A stretch of 64,000 nucleotides of DNA from [Clostridium] hylemonae DSM 15053 (lineage in GTDB: Bacteria; Bacillota; Clostridia; Lachnospirales; Lachnospiraceae): NCBI RefSeq assembly GCF_008281175.1, contig NZ_CP036524.1, forward strand, positions 186,001-250,000, written 5' to 3'. The notes beneath the pieces were generated by a model that was not told the origin of the DNA, made no database searches, and saw only the letters and a program-made list of their open reading frames with translations. Both the position numbers and the translations under genes were made by a program. This document shows, piece by piece, positions 52,369 to 61,544 of the stretch (position 1 is its first letter; each line of letters starts with the position of its first letter).

Positions 52369-54528
52369 ATGGGACTGACGATCAGATCAACTGGAAAAGG
52401 GGCGGCGGACACAGAGCTTATCATCAGAAAACCGTCGCCAGACGCAAAGGTGGCCGCTCTGGCCGGCAATCCGAATGTGGGAAAAAGTACGGTGTTTAAC
52501 AATCTCACAGGCATGAACCAGCACACGGGAAACTGGCCCGGCAAGACGGTGACGAATGCCCAGGGCTTCTGTAGTACCGATAAGTATTCTTACGTGCTTG
52601 TCGATATCCCGGGCACCTATTCTCTCATGGCGCATTCGGCGGAGGAGGAGATCGCCCGGAATTTCATCTGCTTCGGTGGCGCCGATGAAATAATCGTAGT
52701 CTGCGATGCCACGTGCCTGGAGCGGAACCTGAACCTTGTGCTTCAGACGATCGAGATATGCGACGAGGTCATTGTATGTGTGAATCTGATGGACGAGGCA
52801 AAAAGAAAGCACATTGCCATTGACATAGAAAAACTGGAACATATACTGGGGGTTCCGGTCGTGGGCGCGGTGGCGCGGGAAAAGAAGAGTCTTGACGGTC
52901 TTCTTTTGAGGATGGATGAGATGGCGGACGCTCAGATGAACAGCCGGCAGCCGGTCAAAGTGCACTATCCCGAAGAAATAGAGCAGGCAGCGGAACTCGT
53001 CTTGCCGGCCGTGAAAGAAATCCTTGAAAGAAACGGCCGAAAAAGGCCGGCTGCAAAATGGCTGGCTTTAAAGCTGCTGGAAGGCGACACCTCTCTTCTG
53101 GAAGAGCTGAACAAAGCGACAGGAACGGATATATGTAAGGAGCCGGCGGTCTCCGGAGCGCTTAATGAGGCGCGCAGACTGCTGGAGAGCAGAGGTGTTG
53201 ACCCGAATACACTAAAGGATAAGATCGTCTCCACTGTCGTAAAGCAGGCGGAGGATATCGGCAGAGCAGTTGTGCAAAGTAAAGAGCAGGGGTACCGGGG
53301 CCTGGACAAAAAGCTGGACAGAATCCTCACGAGCAGGAGAACCGGATATCCCGTCATGATCGCGCTTTTGGCGGCGATCCTATGGCTTACGATCACGGGG
53401 GCCAATTATCCTTCCCAGCTTTTGTCCCAGGGGCTGTTCTGGGTGCAGGATAAGCTCATGGAGCTTTTTGTACATATCGGGGCTCCAAAATGGCTGACCG
53501 GTATGCTTATTGAAGGTGTATACCGGGTGCTGGCGTGGGTCGTATCTGTCATGCTTCCGCCCATGGCAATCTTTTTTCCTCTGTTTACACTGCTTGAGGA
53601 CGCGGGATATCTGCCCAGGGTGGCGTACAATCTCGATAAACCGTTTAAAAGGTGTTGTGCCTGCGGCAAACAGGCTCTAAGTATGTGCATGGGATTCGGA
53701 TGCAATGCGGCCGGAATTGTGGGGTGCCGGATCATTGATTCCCCGAGAGAGCGGCTCATTGCGATGCTCACCAACAATTTTGTACCGTGCAACGGCAGGT
53801 TTCCGACGCTCATAGCGCTCATCACGATGTTTTTTATCGGTACGAAAAGCGCCGCCGGCTCCTCGGTCATTGCGGCGCTGATGCTCACGGCCGCAATTGT
53901 GCTTGGAGTAGTCATGACATTTGTCGTCTCGGGAATATTGTCCAGAACACTTCTGAAAGGCGTGCCGTCCTCCTTTACGTTAGAACTGCCTCCTTACAGG
54001 CGTCCGCAGATCGGGAAGGTTATCGTGCGTTCTATATTTGACAGGACGCTGTTTGTCCTGGGACGCGCGGTCGTCGTCGCCGCGCCGGCAGGTCTTGTCA
54101 TTTGGTTTTTGGCAAATGTCGATGCGGGAGGTGTGAGTCTGCTCGCCCACTTAAGTGATTTCCTCGACCCGTTTGCCCGTCTCCTTGGTCTGGACGGAGT
54201 CATCCTCCTGGCTTTTATTCTTGGATTTCCGGCCAACGAGATCGTCGTACCGATCATGATCATGGCATATATGGCTCAGGGGAGTCTTCTGGAGCTGGAT
54301 AGCCTTTCCGAGATGCACCGGCTCTTTGTGGATAATGGCTGGACGTGGGTCACAGCCGTCTGTACGATGTTGTTTTCGCTGATGCACTGGCCGTGTTCCA
54401 CAACACTTCTCACGATACGCAAAGAGACGGGAGGGCTTAAATGGACGGCGGCAGCGTTCCTCATTCCGACGGTGACGGGCATGCTGCTCTGCTTTCTCGT
54501 GTCGCGCGCCGCGCTGCTGCTCGGATGA
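52369..54528 (+). CDS. feoB: Ferrous iron transporter FeoB
   Basis: A 719-residue membrane GTPase that imports Fe2+. The N-terminal G domain has GNPNVGKSTVFN (G1), DIPGTYSL (G3) and NLMDEA (G4); a helical spacer follows, then a polytopic membrane domain with two Gate motifs. CCACGKQALSMCMGFGCNAAG is the conserved cysteine motif of the pore. LVFSLMHWPCST lies near the end. Length is in the family range. It is cotranscribed with feoA and likely repressed by the divergent DtxR-type protein. Confidence 0.95.
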   Translation: MGLTIRSTGKGAADTELIIRKPSPDAKVAALAGNPNVGKSTVFNNLTGMNQHTGNWPGKTVTNAQGFCSTDKYSYVLVDIPGTYSLMAHSAEEEIARNFICFGGADEIIVVCDATCLERNLNLVLQTIEICDEVIVCVNLMDEAKRKHIAIDIEKLEHILGVPVVGAVAREKKSLDGLLLRMDEMADAQMNSRQPVKVHYPEEIEQAAELVLPAVKEILERNGRKRPAAKWLALKLLEGDTSLLEELNKATGTDICKEPAVSGALNEARRLLESRGVDPNTLKDKIVSTVVKQAEDIGRAVVQSKEQGYRGLDKKLDRILTSRRTGYPVMIALLAAILWLTITGANYPSQLLSQGLFWVQDKLMELFVHIGAPKWLTGMLIEGVYRVLAWVVSVMLPPMAIFFPLFTLLEDAGYLPRVAYNLDKPFKRCCACGKQALSMCMGFGCNAAGIVGCRIIDSPRERLIAMLTNNFVPCNGRFPTLIALITMFFIGTKSAAGSSVIAALMLTAAIVLGVVMTFVVSGILSRTLLKGVPSSFTLELPPYRRPQIGKVIVRSIFDRTLFVLGRAVVVAAPAGLVIWFLANVDAGGVSLLAHLSDFLDPFARLLGLDGVILLAFILGFPANEIVVPIMIMAYMAQGSLLELDSLSEMHRLFVDNGWTWVTAVCTMLFSLMHWPCSTTLLTIRKETGGLKWTAAAFLIPTVTGMLLCFLVSRAALLLG

Positions 54529-54659
54529 TACGCTGGTAAAAAGTAACAAAATCAGAAGGCCTTTATGTTGTGCATTCTCATGAAAAACCGGGGCCGTCAA
54601 AAGTTGTGTTAGAGAATTTATTTTATTCGTAGTAAAATAAAAGAGAACAAGGAAAGAAA

Positions 54660-54698
54660 ATGTCAGGAGAATGATGTGCGTTCTTCTGGCATTTTTGT
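54660..54698 (+). terminator. Terminator after feoB
   Basis: TGTCAGGAGAA pairs with TTCTTCTGGCA (one mismatch), followed by TTTTT. Confidence 0.7.
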
Positions 54699-54722
54699 AA
54701 CGCCGGATAGAAGTGATAAAAT
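54695..54722 (+). promoter_or_regulatory. Candidate promoter of the CarD-like gene
   Basis: TTGTAA (54695-54700), a 16-base spacer and TAAAAT (54717-54722), 13 bases before the start; the close distance makes it uncertain. Confidence 0.3.
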
Positions 54723-54735
54723 AGGAGTGACAAGG

Positions 54736-55245
54736 ATGTTTGACGTAGGAGAGTATATTGTATGTGGAAGATATGGCGTGTGCAGAGTAAAGGAGACAGG
54801 GCCTGTTCATATAACCGGCGCGCCAAGGAAAAGGCTGTACTATACACTTGTGCCCGTGTATGACAGCAACAGCAGGGCCTATGTACCTGTGGACAGCGAA
54901 AAGATTATAATGCGGCCTGTGATATCAGGAGAGCAGGCAAACGAGCTGGTGGATCATATAAATGATATCGATGCACTGTGGATTCAGGATGAGAAGAAAA
55001 GAGAAGCGGCGTTTAAAGAAGCGCTTTACAAATGTGACTGCAGAGAGTGGATAAAGATCATTAAGACGATCTACCGCCGCAGACAGGACAGAATCGCACA
55101 GGGAAAGAAAGTTACGGCGGGAGATGAGCGTTATCTGCACATGGCACAGGACAGACTGTACGGAGAGCTTGCGGTTGCACTCGGCATGAAGAAAGAAGAA
55201 GTGGAGGCATATATCATTGGCAGGGCAGAGGCGCCGGAACCGTAA
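54736..55245 (+). CDS. CarD-family transcriptional regulator
   Basis: A 169-residue regulator that binds RNA polymerase. The N-terminal RNA polymerase-interacting domain is seen in FDVGEYIVCGRYGVCRVKET and YYTLVPVYDSNSRAYVPVD. The C-terminal helical DNA-binding part has WIKIIKTIYRRRQDR and LHMAQDRLYGELAVALGM. Such proteins stabilise promoter complexes or alter rRNA promoter output. The ATG at 54736 is preceded by GGAGTGACAAGG; the longer frame to 54676 overlaps the feoB terminator. Confidence 0.88.
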   Translation: MFDVGEYIVCGRYGVCRVKETGPVHITGAPRKRLYYTLVPVYDSNSRAYVPVDSEKIIMRPVISGEQANELVDHINDIDALWIQDEKKREAAFKEALYKCDCREWIKIIKTIYRRRQDRIAQGKKVTAGDERYLHMAQDRLYGELAVALGMKKEEVEAYIIGRAEAPEP

Positions 55246-55252
55246 TCCGCTA

Positions 55253-55281
55253 TTGGAATTCGTTCTCTGAAGGGGTATAAT
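55253..55281 (+). promoter_or_regulatory. Promoter of the cytidylate-kinase-like gene
   Basis: TTGGAA (55253-55258), a 17-base spacer and a perfect TATAAT (55276-55281). Confidence 0.65.
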
Positions 55282-55339
55282 ATAAATAAGACAAGTGGAC
55301 GGATATTTATAGTTATCAACAAGGGAAGGAGTGGATCGT

Positions 55340-55966
55340 ATGACAGATAATGTTATTATTGCAATAGGGCGTCAGTGCGGCAGCGGGGGGCATGAAATAG
55401 GCATGCGCCTTGCCAAGAAGCTGGACATTCCGCTTTATGATCATAATCTGGTGGCGATGGCGGCAAAGGAGCTGGATATCAGCGAGGAGGCGGCAAGGGA
55501 AGTGGATGAGACCGCCCTCAGCAGTTTCCTGGCATCTTATATCACAGGACCTGGCGACTATGTGGCTTACATGAATGCGGAAGATTATATGCGTCCCCTC
55601 AGTGAGAGGGTGTATAAGGCGCAGTCCGGTATCATCCGCAGGCTGGCCGGGAGAAGTCCCTGTGTGATCGTGGGAAGATGTGCGGACTATGTACTTCAGG
55701 ACTGTCCGAACTGTGTCAGCGTGTTCATCTGTGCGGACAAGGAAGACCGGATTAAGAGAATAGCACAGCTTCAGGAACTTCCGGAGCGCAAAGCAGCGGA
55801 AAAGATCAAGAAAATAGACCGGGAGAGAAAGTATTATTATGAGACGAATACGGGAGAGGACTGGGGAAAGGCGTCATCCTATCAGCTTGTCCTCAATGTA
55901 AGCCGTCTCGGACTGAATAAATCAGTAGACATACTGGCCTCCCTGTTTGAAAGTCTCGGACAGTAA
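55340..55966 (+). CDS. Cytidylate kinase-like family protein
   Basis: A 208-residue P-loop nucleotide kinase of the cytidylate kinase-like family (AAA-type fold). It begins IIAIGRQCGSGGHEIG with a P-loop-like glycine-rich turn, and continues with LYDHNLVAMAAKELDIS and CVIVGRCADYVL. It is not the standard cmk fused next to ispH or rpsA; members in Firmicutes have no fixed substrate. The ATG at 55340 has AGGAG eight bases upstream; a GTG at 55331 overlaps the ribosome site. Confidence 0.78.
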   Translation: MTDNVIIAIGRQCGSGGHEIGMRLAKKLDIPLYDHNLVAMAAKELDISEEAAREVDETALSSFLASYITGPGDYVAYMNAEDYMRPLSERVYKAQSGIIRRLAGRSPCVIVGRCADYVLQDCPNCVSVFICADKEDRIKRIAQLQELPERKAAEKIKKIDRERKYYYETNTGEDWGKASSYQLVLNVSRLGLNKSVDILASLFESLGQ

Positions 55967-55982
55967 ATAGGATAAAAACCGG

Positions 55983-56017
55983 GTCAGGCTCCGTCGCAGA
56001 GGAGCCTGGCTCTTTTT
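55983..56017 (+). terminator. Terminator before nudC
   Basis: GTCAGGCTCC pairs with GGAGCCTGGC (one G-T pair), followed by TCTTTTT. Confidence 0.8.
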
Positions 56018-56034
56018 GTGAGATCAGATACGTA

Positions 56035-56064
56035 TTGAACATCCGGCGTCTGTTAAGGTATAAT
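56035..56064 (+). promoter_or_regulatory. Promoter of the nudC operon
   Basis: TTGAAC (56035-56040), an 18-base spacer and a perfect TATAAT (56059-56064). Confidence 0.65.
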
Positions 56065-56100
56065 GTATTAAGAAATATGAGCAGAAGGAGAGAAGTGATC

Positions 56101-56940
56101 ATGATACAGGATATTGAGCCCCATTGTTTTTCAAATGAGTACAGGCCAAAAGCGCCGGACGGCGCAAGCTTTCTGTTGTGCTACAGCGGCAGAAAAGTGC
56201 TTTTGAGGAAGACAGGGCAGGAGGAGATAGCCTTTCCTACTTTTGAGGAAATGGAACCGTACACGGAAGGGCTGTATGAGGAATACACGTATCTGTTTTC
56301 TATAGACGGACAGCGTTTTTACCTGGGAGAGGGGATCGGTTTTTACGAGGCCGGGGATTTTACGCTGGAGGATACGGAGATATTCCGCACGGCAGTTCCA
56401 CGGCATATGGCTTTCGCCGGCATTACAGGCGCCCAGCTTTACCGCTGGTATGGAAGCCACAGATTCTGCGGACGGTGCGGAAGCAGGACGAAACCGGACG
56501 GGAAGGAGCGTATGCTGAAGTGTCCGTCGTGCGGCAATATGGAATATCCGAAGATCATGCCCGCAGTCATTATCGGACTCACCCATGGGAACCGTCTGCT
56601 GATGTCCAAATATGCAAACCGGGAGTTCAAAAAATATGCGCTGCTGGCGGGTTTTGCCGAGATCGGGGAGTCGATAGAGGACACGGTGCGGCGTGAGGTC
56701 ATGGAGGAGGTAGGACTGAAGGTAAAGAATATTACATACTATAAGAGCCAGCCGTGGTCTTTTTCGGACACGCTGCTTCTTGGCTTCTATGCCGAGCTGG
56801 ATGGGGATGAGGAGATCACGCTGGATAAAGAGGAGCTGGCTTTGGCAGAATGGTTTGAGAGGGAGGATATCCCTGTGAAGGCATCGGATCTGAGCCTGAC
56901 AAATGAGATGATCATGAGATTTAAGAACGCGGAGATGTAG
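56101..56940 (+). CDS. nudC: NAD(+) diphosphatase / RNA de-NADding enzyme
   Basis: A 279-residue Nudix hydrolase. A zinc ribbon (CGRCGSRT..CPSCGNMEYP) is followed by the Nudix box in GFAEIGESIED, REVMEEVG, and by SQPWSFSDTLLLGF, a close match to the NudC marker SQPWPFP. It splits NAD(H) and removes NAD caps from RNA. The ATG at 56101 has AAGGAG about nine bases upstream. It begins an operon: cysteine desulfidase follows after 17 bases. Confidence 0.92.
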   Translation: MIQDIEPHCFSNEYRPKAPDGASFLLCYSGRKVLLRKTGQEEIAFPTFEEMEPYTEGLYEEYTYLFSIDGQRFYLGEGIGFYEAGDFTLEDTEIFRTAVPRHMAFAGITGAQLYRWYGSHRFCGRCGSRTKPDGKERMLKCPSCGNMEYPKIMPAVIIGLTHGNRLLMSKYANREFKKYALLAGFAEIGESIEDTVRREVMEEVGLKVKNITYYKSQPWSFSDTLLLGFYAELDGDEEITLDKEELALAEWFEREDIPVKASDLSLTNEMIMRFKNAEM

Positions 56941-56957
56941 AAACGGAGGATGAAGGT

Positions 56958-58235
56958 ATGAACAGAGAGGATAACGTGTACAGCGCATATGTACAGATAC
57001 TGAAGGAGGAACTTGTCCCGGCCATGGGGTGTACCGAGCCGATCGCGCTTGCGTATGCGGCGGCCAGGGCCAGGGAGGTGCTTGGGGAAGTGCCGGACAG
57101 AGTGCTTGTGGAGGCGAGCGGAAGTATTATCAAGAATGTCAAGAGTGTCATAGTGCCGAACACAGACCATCTGAAGGGGATCCCTGCGGCAGCGGCGGCG
57201 GGTATCATTGCCGGAAAGGCGGATAAGGAGCTGGAAGTCATTTCTGAAGTGTCGGACGGGGAGATTCAGCAGATGCGGGCGTTCCTTGAGAAGACAGAGA
57301 TCAAGGTAGTTCACGTGGACAACGGCATCACATTTGATATTATCGTCACAGTGTATAAAGGAAAGGATCATGCGAAAGTGCGGATCGCCAACTATCACAC
57401 AAATATTGTCCTCATAGAGAAGAATGGGGAGAAGCTGCTGGAGATTCCGGTGGAGGGTGAAAAAGAGGAAGGACTTACAGACAGAAGTGTGCTCAATATG
57501 GAATCGATCTGGGATTTTGTCCAGTCGCTTGACATAGAGGATGTGCGGGACGTGCTGGACCAGCAGATCGCCTATAATACGGCGATCTCAGACGAAGGGC
57601 TGAAGGGGGACTACGGCGCTAATATCGGAAGTGTGCTGCTTGACACGTACGGGGATGATATCAAGACGAGGGCAAAGGCGAAGGCCGCAGCAGGTTCCGA
57701 TGCACGCATGAATGGCTGTGAGCTTCCGGTGGTGATCAATTCGGGCAGCGGAAACCAGGGGATCACGTGTTCTGTTCCTGTAGTAGAATATGCCAGGGAG
57801 CTTGCGTCCGGCGAGGACAAGATGTACCGTGCGCTGGCGCTTTCTAATCTGGTGGCCATTCACCAGAAGACGGGCATAGGCCGTCTGTCTGCCTACTGCG
57901 GCGCGGTCAGCGCGGGAGCTGCCGCCGGCGCGGGCATCGCCTATCTGTGCAGTGGAGGTTATGAGGAAGTCATCCACACGGTAGTCAACGCCCTAGCTAT
58001 AGTGTCCGGTATTGTATGCGACGGCGCCAAGGCATCCTGTGCCGCCAAGATCGCGTCTTCTGTGGATGCAGGCATTTTAGGATACTATATGTATAAGAAC
58101 GGCCAGCAGTTTTACGGCGGTGACGGTATCGTGACAAAGGGCGTGGAAGCTACGATCAAAAATGTGGGAAGGCTTGGAAAAGAAGGCATGCGGGAGACGA
58201 ATGAAGAGATCATCAAGATAATGGTAGAAGAGTAA
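56958..58235 (+). CDS. L-cysteine desulfidase (CyuA/UPF0597 family)
   Basis: A 425-residue iron-sulfur enzyme of the serine dehydratase alpha-like fold. The active-site loop GCTEP holds the first conserved cysteine near residue 24; further cysteines in AYCGAVSAGA and CDGAKASCAAK would bind the 4Fe-4S cluster. Family members split L-cysteine into pyruvate, ammonia and sulfide. The start is preceded by GGAGGATGAAGGT. It follows nudC by 17 bases and precedes the AmmeMemoRadiSam genes by 59. It lies opposite in function to cysK at 50190. Confidence 0.85.
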   Translation: MNREDNVYSAYVQILKEELVPAMGCTEPIALAYAAARAREVLGEVPDRVLVEASGSIIKNVKSVIVPNTDHLKGIPAAAAAGIIAGKADKELEVISEVSDGEIQQMRAFLEKTEIKVVHVDNGITFDIIVTVYKGKDHAKVRIANYHTNIVLIEKNGEKLLEIPVEGEKEEGLTDRSVLNMESIWDFVQSLDIEDVRDVLDQQIAYNTAISDEGLKGDYGANIGSVLLDTYGDDIKTRAKAKAAAGSDARMNGCELPVVINSGSGNQGITCSVPVVEYARELASGEDKMYRALALSNLVAIHQKTGIGRLSAYCGAVSAGAAAGAGIAYLCSGGYEEVIHTVVNALAIVSGIVCDGAKASCAAKIASSVDAGILGYYMYKNGQQFYGGDGIVTKGVEATIKNVGRLGKEGMRETNEEIIKIMVEE

Positions 58236-58294
58236 CCGTGCAGTGAAGGAATGTGTATATAGGGAATGTGCATATAAAGACAGGAGATGATACG

Positions 58295-59650
58295 ATGTCT
58301 GTGGAAGCAGCTTATATGGTACCTCATCCTCCGCTCATCGTGCCGGCGGTGGGACGTGGGCAGGAGCGGGCCGTCTCCGCCACGGCTGAGGCTTATCGGA
58401 TGGCGGCGGAAGAAATAGCCCTTCTTCGTCCGGACACGATCGTGGTCACGTCGCCTCATGCCGTGATGTACCGGGATTATTTTCATATATCGCCGGGAAC
58501 GGGGGCTTCAGGTGACTTTGGGCAGTTCCGGGCAGCGCAGGAGAAAATTGACGTGCGGTATGACGCAGAGTTCACTGCAAGGCTGGAGAGCCTGGCCGGG
58601 AGAGACGGCTTTCCGGCAGGAACCTGCGGGGAACGGCAGAAAAGCCTGGATCATGGAACGATGGTGCCGCTTTATTTTGTCAATGAGCAGTATAAAGAGT
58701 ACAGGCTCGTCCGCATCGGCCTGTCTGGTCTTTCGCTTGCCGGCCATTACAGGCTTGGCGGATATATACAGAAGACGGCTAAGCGGCTCGGGAGAAAGAC
58801 AGTGCTGCTGGCGAGCGGAGATCTGTCACATTACTTGAAAGAAGAGGGCCCTTACGGATACCGGAAGGAAGGGCCGGAATATGACAGGATGATCATGGAT
58901 ATCATGGGAGAGGGCGACTTTGCGCGTCTTTCGGATTTCTCCGAGGAGTTTCTGGAGAAGGCGGGCGAGTGCGGACACCGGTCGTTTATGATCATGGCGG
59001 GCGCGCTGGACGGCTGTGCGGTTGAGGCCCGCAGGTTGTCCTATGAAGGACCTTTTGGCGTAGGATATGGGATATGTTCGTATCATGTCACCGGCCGGAA
59101 GGCAGAAGAAGAGGAGAAGGAATCAGAAGGGCAGGACGGTCTGGATGCGTATGTCAGGCTTGCCAGACAGTCGCTTGAGACATATATCCGCACCGGGAGG
59201 CAGATGAAGATGCCCGGCGGACTGCCGGAAGAGATGACGGAAAGGCGGGCCGGAGCATTTGTATCTCTCAAAAAGGGGGGCGCGCTGCGCGGGTGTATCG
59301 GGACGATAGACGGTGTGCATAGTTCTCTCGCAGAAGAGATCATGGAGAATGCGGTCAGTGCGGGCGTCCGTGACCCGCGTTTTCCTCCTGTTGAGAAGGA
59401 GGAACTGGCGGAGCTTGCGTACAGTGTGGATGTGCTGGGAGATACGGAGGAGATTCAGGGACCGGAAGAACTGGATGTGAAGCGATACGGCGTTATCGTG
59501 AGCAGAGGCTGGAGGAGGGGACTGCTGCTTCCGAACCTGGAAGGAGTGGACACAGTCGAAGAGCAGATCGCCATTGCCCGGCAGAAAGCGGGAATCGGTG
59601 AGCATGAACCGGTGAAGCTGGAACGCTTCGAGGTTGTGAGGCACAGGTGA
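58295..59650 (+). CDS. AmmeMemoRadiSam system fused protein (MEMO1-like B plus AMMECR1-like A domains)
   Basis: A 451-residue two-domain protein. Residues 1-270 are the MEMO1-like, LigB-type extradiol dioxygenase fold (YMVPHPPLIVP at the start, SPHAVMYRDYF, LASGDLSHYL). A linker rich in Glu (AEEEEKESEG) leads to an AMMECR1-like domain from about 285 (DAYVRLARQSLETYIRTG, GALRGCIGTID, SRGWRRGLLLPNLEGV). The two domains plus a radical SAM enzyme define the AmmeMemoRadiSam set, conserved but with no function known to me. The ATG has AGGAG upstream; the next gene's start is near its stop. Confidence 0.88.
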   Translation: MSVEAAYMVPHPPLIVPAVGRGQERAVSATAEAYRMAAEEIALLRPDTIVVTSPHAVMYRDYFHISPGTGASGDFGQFRAAQEKIDVRYDAEFTARLESLAGRDGFPAGTCGERQKSLDHGTMVPLYFVNEQYKEYRLVRIGLSGLSLAGHYRLGGYIQKTAKRLGRKTVLLASGDLSHYLKEEGPYGYRKEGPEYDRMIMDIMGEGDFARLSDFSEEFLEKAGECGHRSFMIMAGALDGCAVEARRLSYEGPFGVGYGICSYHVTGRKAEEEEKESEGQDGLDAYVRLARQSLETYIRTGRQMKMPGGLPEEMTERRAGAFVSLKKGGALRGCIGTIDGVHSSLAEEIMENAVSAGVRDPRFPPVEKEELAELAYSVDVLGDTEEIQGPEELDVKRYGVIVSRGWRRGLLLPNLEGVDTVEEQIAIARQKAGIGEHEPVKLERFEVVRHR

Positions 59651-59655
59651 CAGAT

Positions 59656-60483
59656 ATGAAAAAAGAATGCCGTGTATGCATGCACCGCTGTGTTCTGGAC
59701 GAGGGCCAGACCGGGCGGTGCAGGGCGAGAATGAACAGAGGCGGTGAGATAATATGTGGGAATTACGGACACATAACAGCGCTTGCGCTTGACCCGATAG
59801 AAAAGAAGCCGCTCAGAAGATTTTTCCCCGGGACAAAAGTATTGTCTGTGGGGAGCTATGGCTGTAATCTGAACTGTCCGTTCTGTCAGAACCATGACAT
59901 ATCCATGAGAGGTGAAGACAGGCGCCGGAATGTTTTTCTTACGCCGGAAGAGCTGGCAGAGCGGGCGGCTGAACTTGGAGAAAAGGGAAATATCGGAATA
60001 GCTTTTACCTATAATGAACCTATGATCAGTTACGAATACATAAGAGATACGGCGCTTCTTGTCAGAAAGGCCAAAATGAAGAGTGTGGTCGTGACGAATG
60101 GGTCTGTAACGGAGGAAACACTCCGCCGGGTCCTTCCTTATATCGATGCCATGAACATAGATTTAAAGGGATTTACGGAGGAATATTATCATATGCTGGG
60201 AGGGGACCTGGAGACAGTAAAGCATTTTATTCAGTGTGCGGCGCAGGAATGTCACGTGGAACTGACAACTCTTATCGTTCCGGGCAAAAATGATTCCGCC
60301 GGGGAGATGAGGGAACTGGCCCGCTGGGCTGCAGGTATCGACCGGAAGCTTCCTCTGCATGTGACGAGATTTTTCCCTGCGTTCAGGATGGAGGACGGCT
60401 GTCCGACGGACATACAGACTGTATACAGACTTGCCGGAGAGGCGGCAAAGTACCTGGATCATGTGTACACGGGAAACTGTTGA
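59656..60483 (+). CDS. AmmeMemoRadiSam system radical SAM enzyme
   Basis: A 275-residue pyruvate formate-lyase activase-like radical SAM protein. An N-terminal cysteine group (CRVCMHRCVLDEGQTGRCRA) precedes the radical SAM site CNLNCPFCQNHDIS (CxxxCxxC). The product is unknown; it works with the MEMO1/AMMECR1 partner encoded just before. ATG 59656 has AGGTGA close upstream; a GTG at 59647 overlaps the previous stop. No substrate protein or peptide gene is seen nearby. Confidence 0.9.
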   Translation: MKKECRVCMHRCVLDEGQTGRCRARMNRGGEIICGNYGHITALALDPIEKKPLRRFFPGTKVLSVGSYGCNLNCPFCQNHDISMRGEDRRRNVFLTPEELAERAAELGEKGNIGIAFTYNEPMISYEYIRDTALLVRKAKMKSVVVTNGSVTEETLRRVLPYIDAMNIDLKGFTEEYYHMLGGDLETVKHFIQCAAQECHVELTTLIVPGKNDSAGEMRELARWAAGIDRKLPLHVTRFFPAFRMEDGCPTDIQTVYRLAGEAAKYLDHVYTGNC

Positions 60484-60506
60484 TAAAAAAAGTGGTATAT
60501 GTGCCC

Positions 60507-60535
60507 TTGCAAAATGACGACAAAGAAGATAAAAT
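60507..60535 (+). promoter_or_regulatory. Promoter of the exporter-like gene
   Basis: TTGCAA (60507-60512), a 17-base spacer and TAAAAT (60530-60535), 34 bases before the start. Confidence 0.5.
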
Positions 60536-60569
60536 GATTACTTAACCTGATTGCGGGGGTGGAATGTAA

Positions 60570-61421
60570 ATGACATTATTAAAAGATATATTACTCGATA
60601 CGACGTTAGACTGTCTGAAGATGCTGCCGTTTTTATTTGCGGCGTTTCTCGTCATTGAGGCTCTGGAGTATTATTCCGGCGAATTTACGGCGAGGCTTCT
60701 GGCGGGAGTCGGAAAGGCGGGGCCGGTAGTCGGCGCTGCGGCGGGATGTGTTCCCCAGTGCGGATTTTCAGTCCTGGCGTCCAATCTGTACGCAGGCGGA
60801 ATCATCTCCGTGGGGACGCTGCTGTCCGTGTTTATTGCCACTTCGGATGAGGCGCTTCTCATTATAATGGGGAATCCGGGGAGGGGGAAGGATGTGGTCT
60901 TTCTTCTTCTCACAAAAGTGATCATCGCCGTGATCGCGGGGTATGTGACGGACATTTTTCTCTCACGGCGCATCGAGGTCCCGAAAGAGTGCGGGACGCT
61001 CTGCAGCGACTGTGGGTGCGAGGAAGACGGAGGGATCCTGAAGCCTGCGCTCCATCATACGGTGAAGATTTTTATCTATCTCTTTATTTTTACAGGTCTT
61101 CTGAACCTGTGCATAGAAGTGCTTGGTATAGATGAACTGTCTACGCTGCTGCTTGGCAATACAGTCTTTCAGCCTGTGATCGCGGCTGTGATCGGCCTGA
61201 TCCCAAACTGTGCCGCGTCAGTCATCCTTACGCAGCTGTATCTGAACGGAGCCATCTCCTTTGCTTCGGTCATCGCAGGACTTTGTACCGGGGCCGGGAT
61301 CGGTCTCGTTGTCCTGTTCAAGGTGAACAGACAGAGAAAAGAAAACATGAAAATACTAGCCGTGCTATTTGCGGTGGGCGTAGCAGCAGGGGTTGTACTT
61401 GAACTTGCCGGTGTTTTTTAG
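60570..61421 (+). CDS. Putative 10-TM heavy-metal/arsenic exporter-like membrane protein
   Basis: A 283-residue membrane protein in two repeated halves. GCVPQCGFSVLASNLY in the first half and GLIPNCAASVILTQLY in the second occupy matching places, evidence of an internal duplication. A hydrophilic loop with CGTLCSDCGCEEDGG lies between the halves and could bind metal. It resembles the ArsP_2/DUF3733 family, annotated as manganese or arsenic exporters. Substrate is unproven. It starts 86 bases after the radical SAM gene with its own promoter. Confidence 0.78.
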   Translation: MTLLKDILLDTTLDCLKMLPFLFAAFLVIEALEYYSGEFTARLLAGVGKAGPVVGAAAGCVPQCGFSVLASNLYAGGIISVGTLLSVFIATSDEALLIIMGNPGRGKDVVFLLLTKVIIAVIAGYVTDIFLSRRIEVPKECGTLCSDCGCEEDGGILKPALHHTVKIFIYLFIFTGLLNLCIEVLGIDELSTLLLGNTVFQPVIAAVIGLIPNCAASVILTQLYLNGAISFASVIAGLCTGAGIGLVVLFKVNRQRKENMKILAVLFAVGVAAGVVLELAGVF

Positions 61422-61469
61422 GCACAGAAGCCGGTGAAGGTAGGAACAGAAGAATATTTGCAGGTAAAA

Positions 61470-61517
61470 AACAGGAGAAGTCTGCGCCCTTTCCGGCCGG
61501 CCTTCTCCTGTTATTTC
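61470..61517. terminator. Two-way terminator between exporter-like and acidic membrane protein genes
   Basis: AACAGGAGAAG pairs with CTTCTCCTGTT around a GC-rich loop, followed by ATTT; a minus-strand gene ends nearby. Confidence 0.75.
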
Positions 61518-61544
61518 ATTAAAACATTAAAATATGAGATGTCT

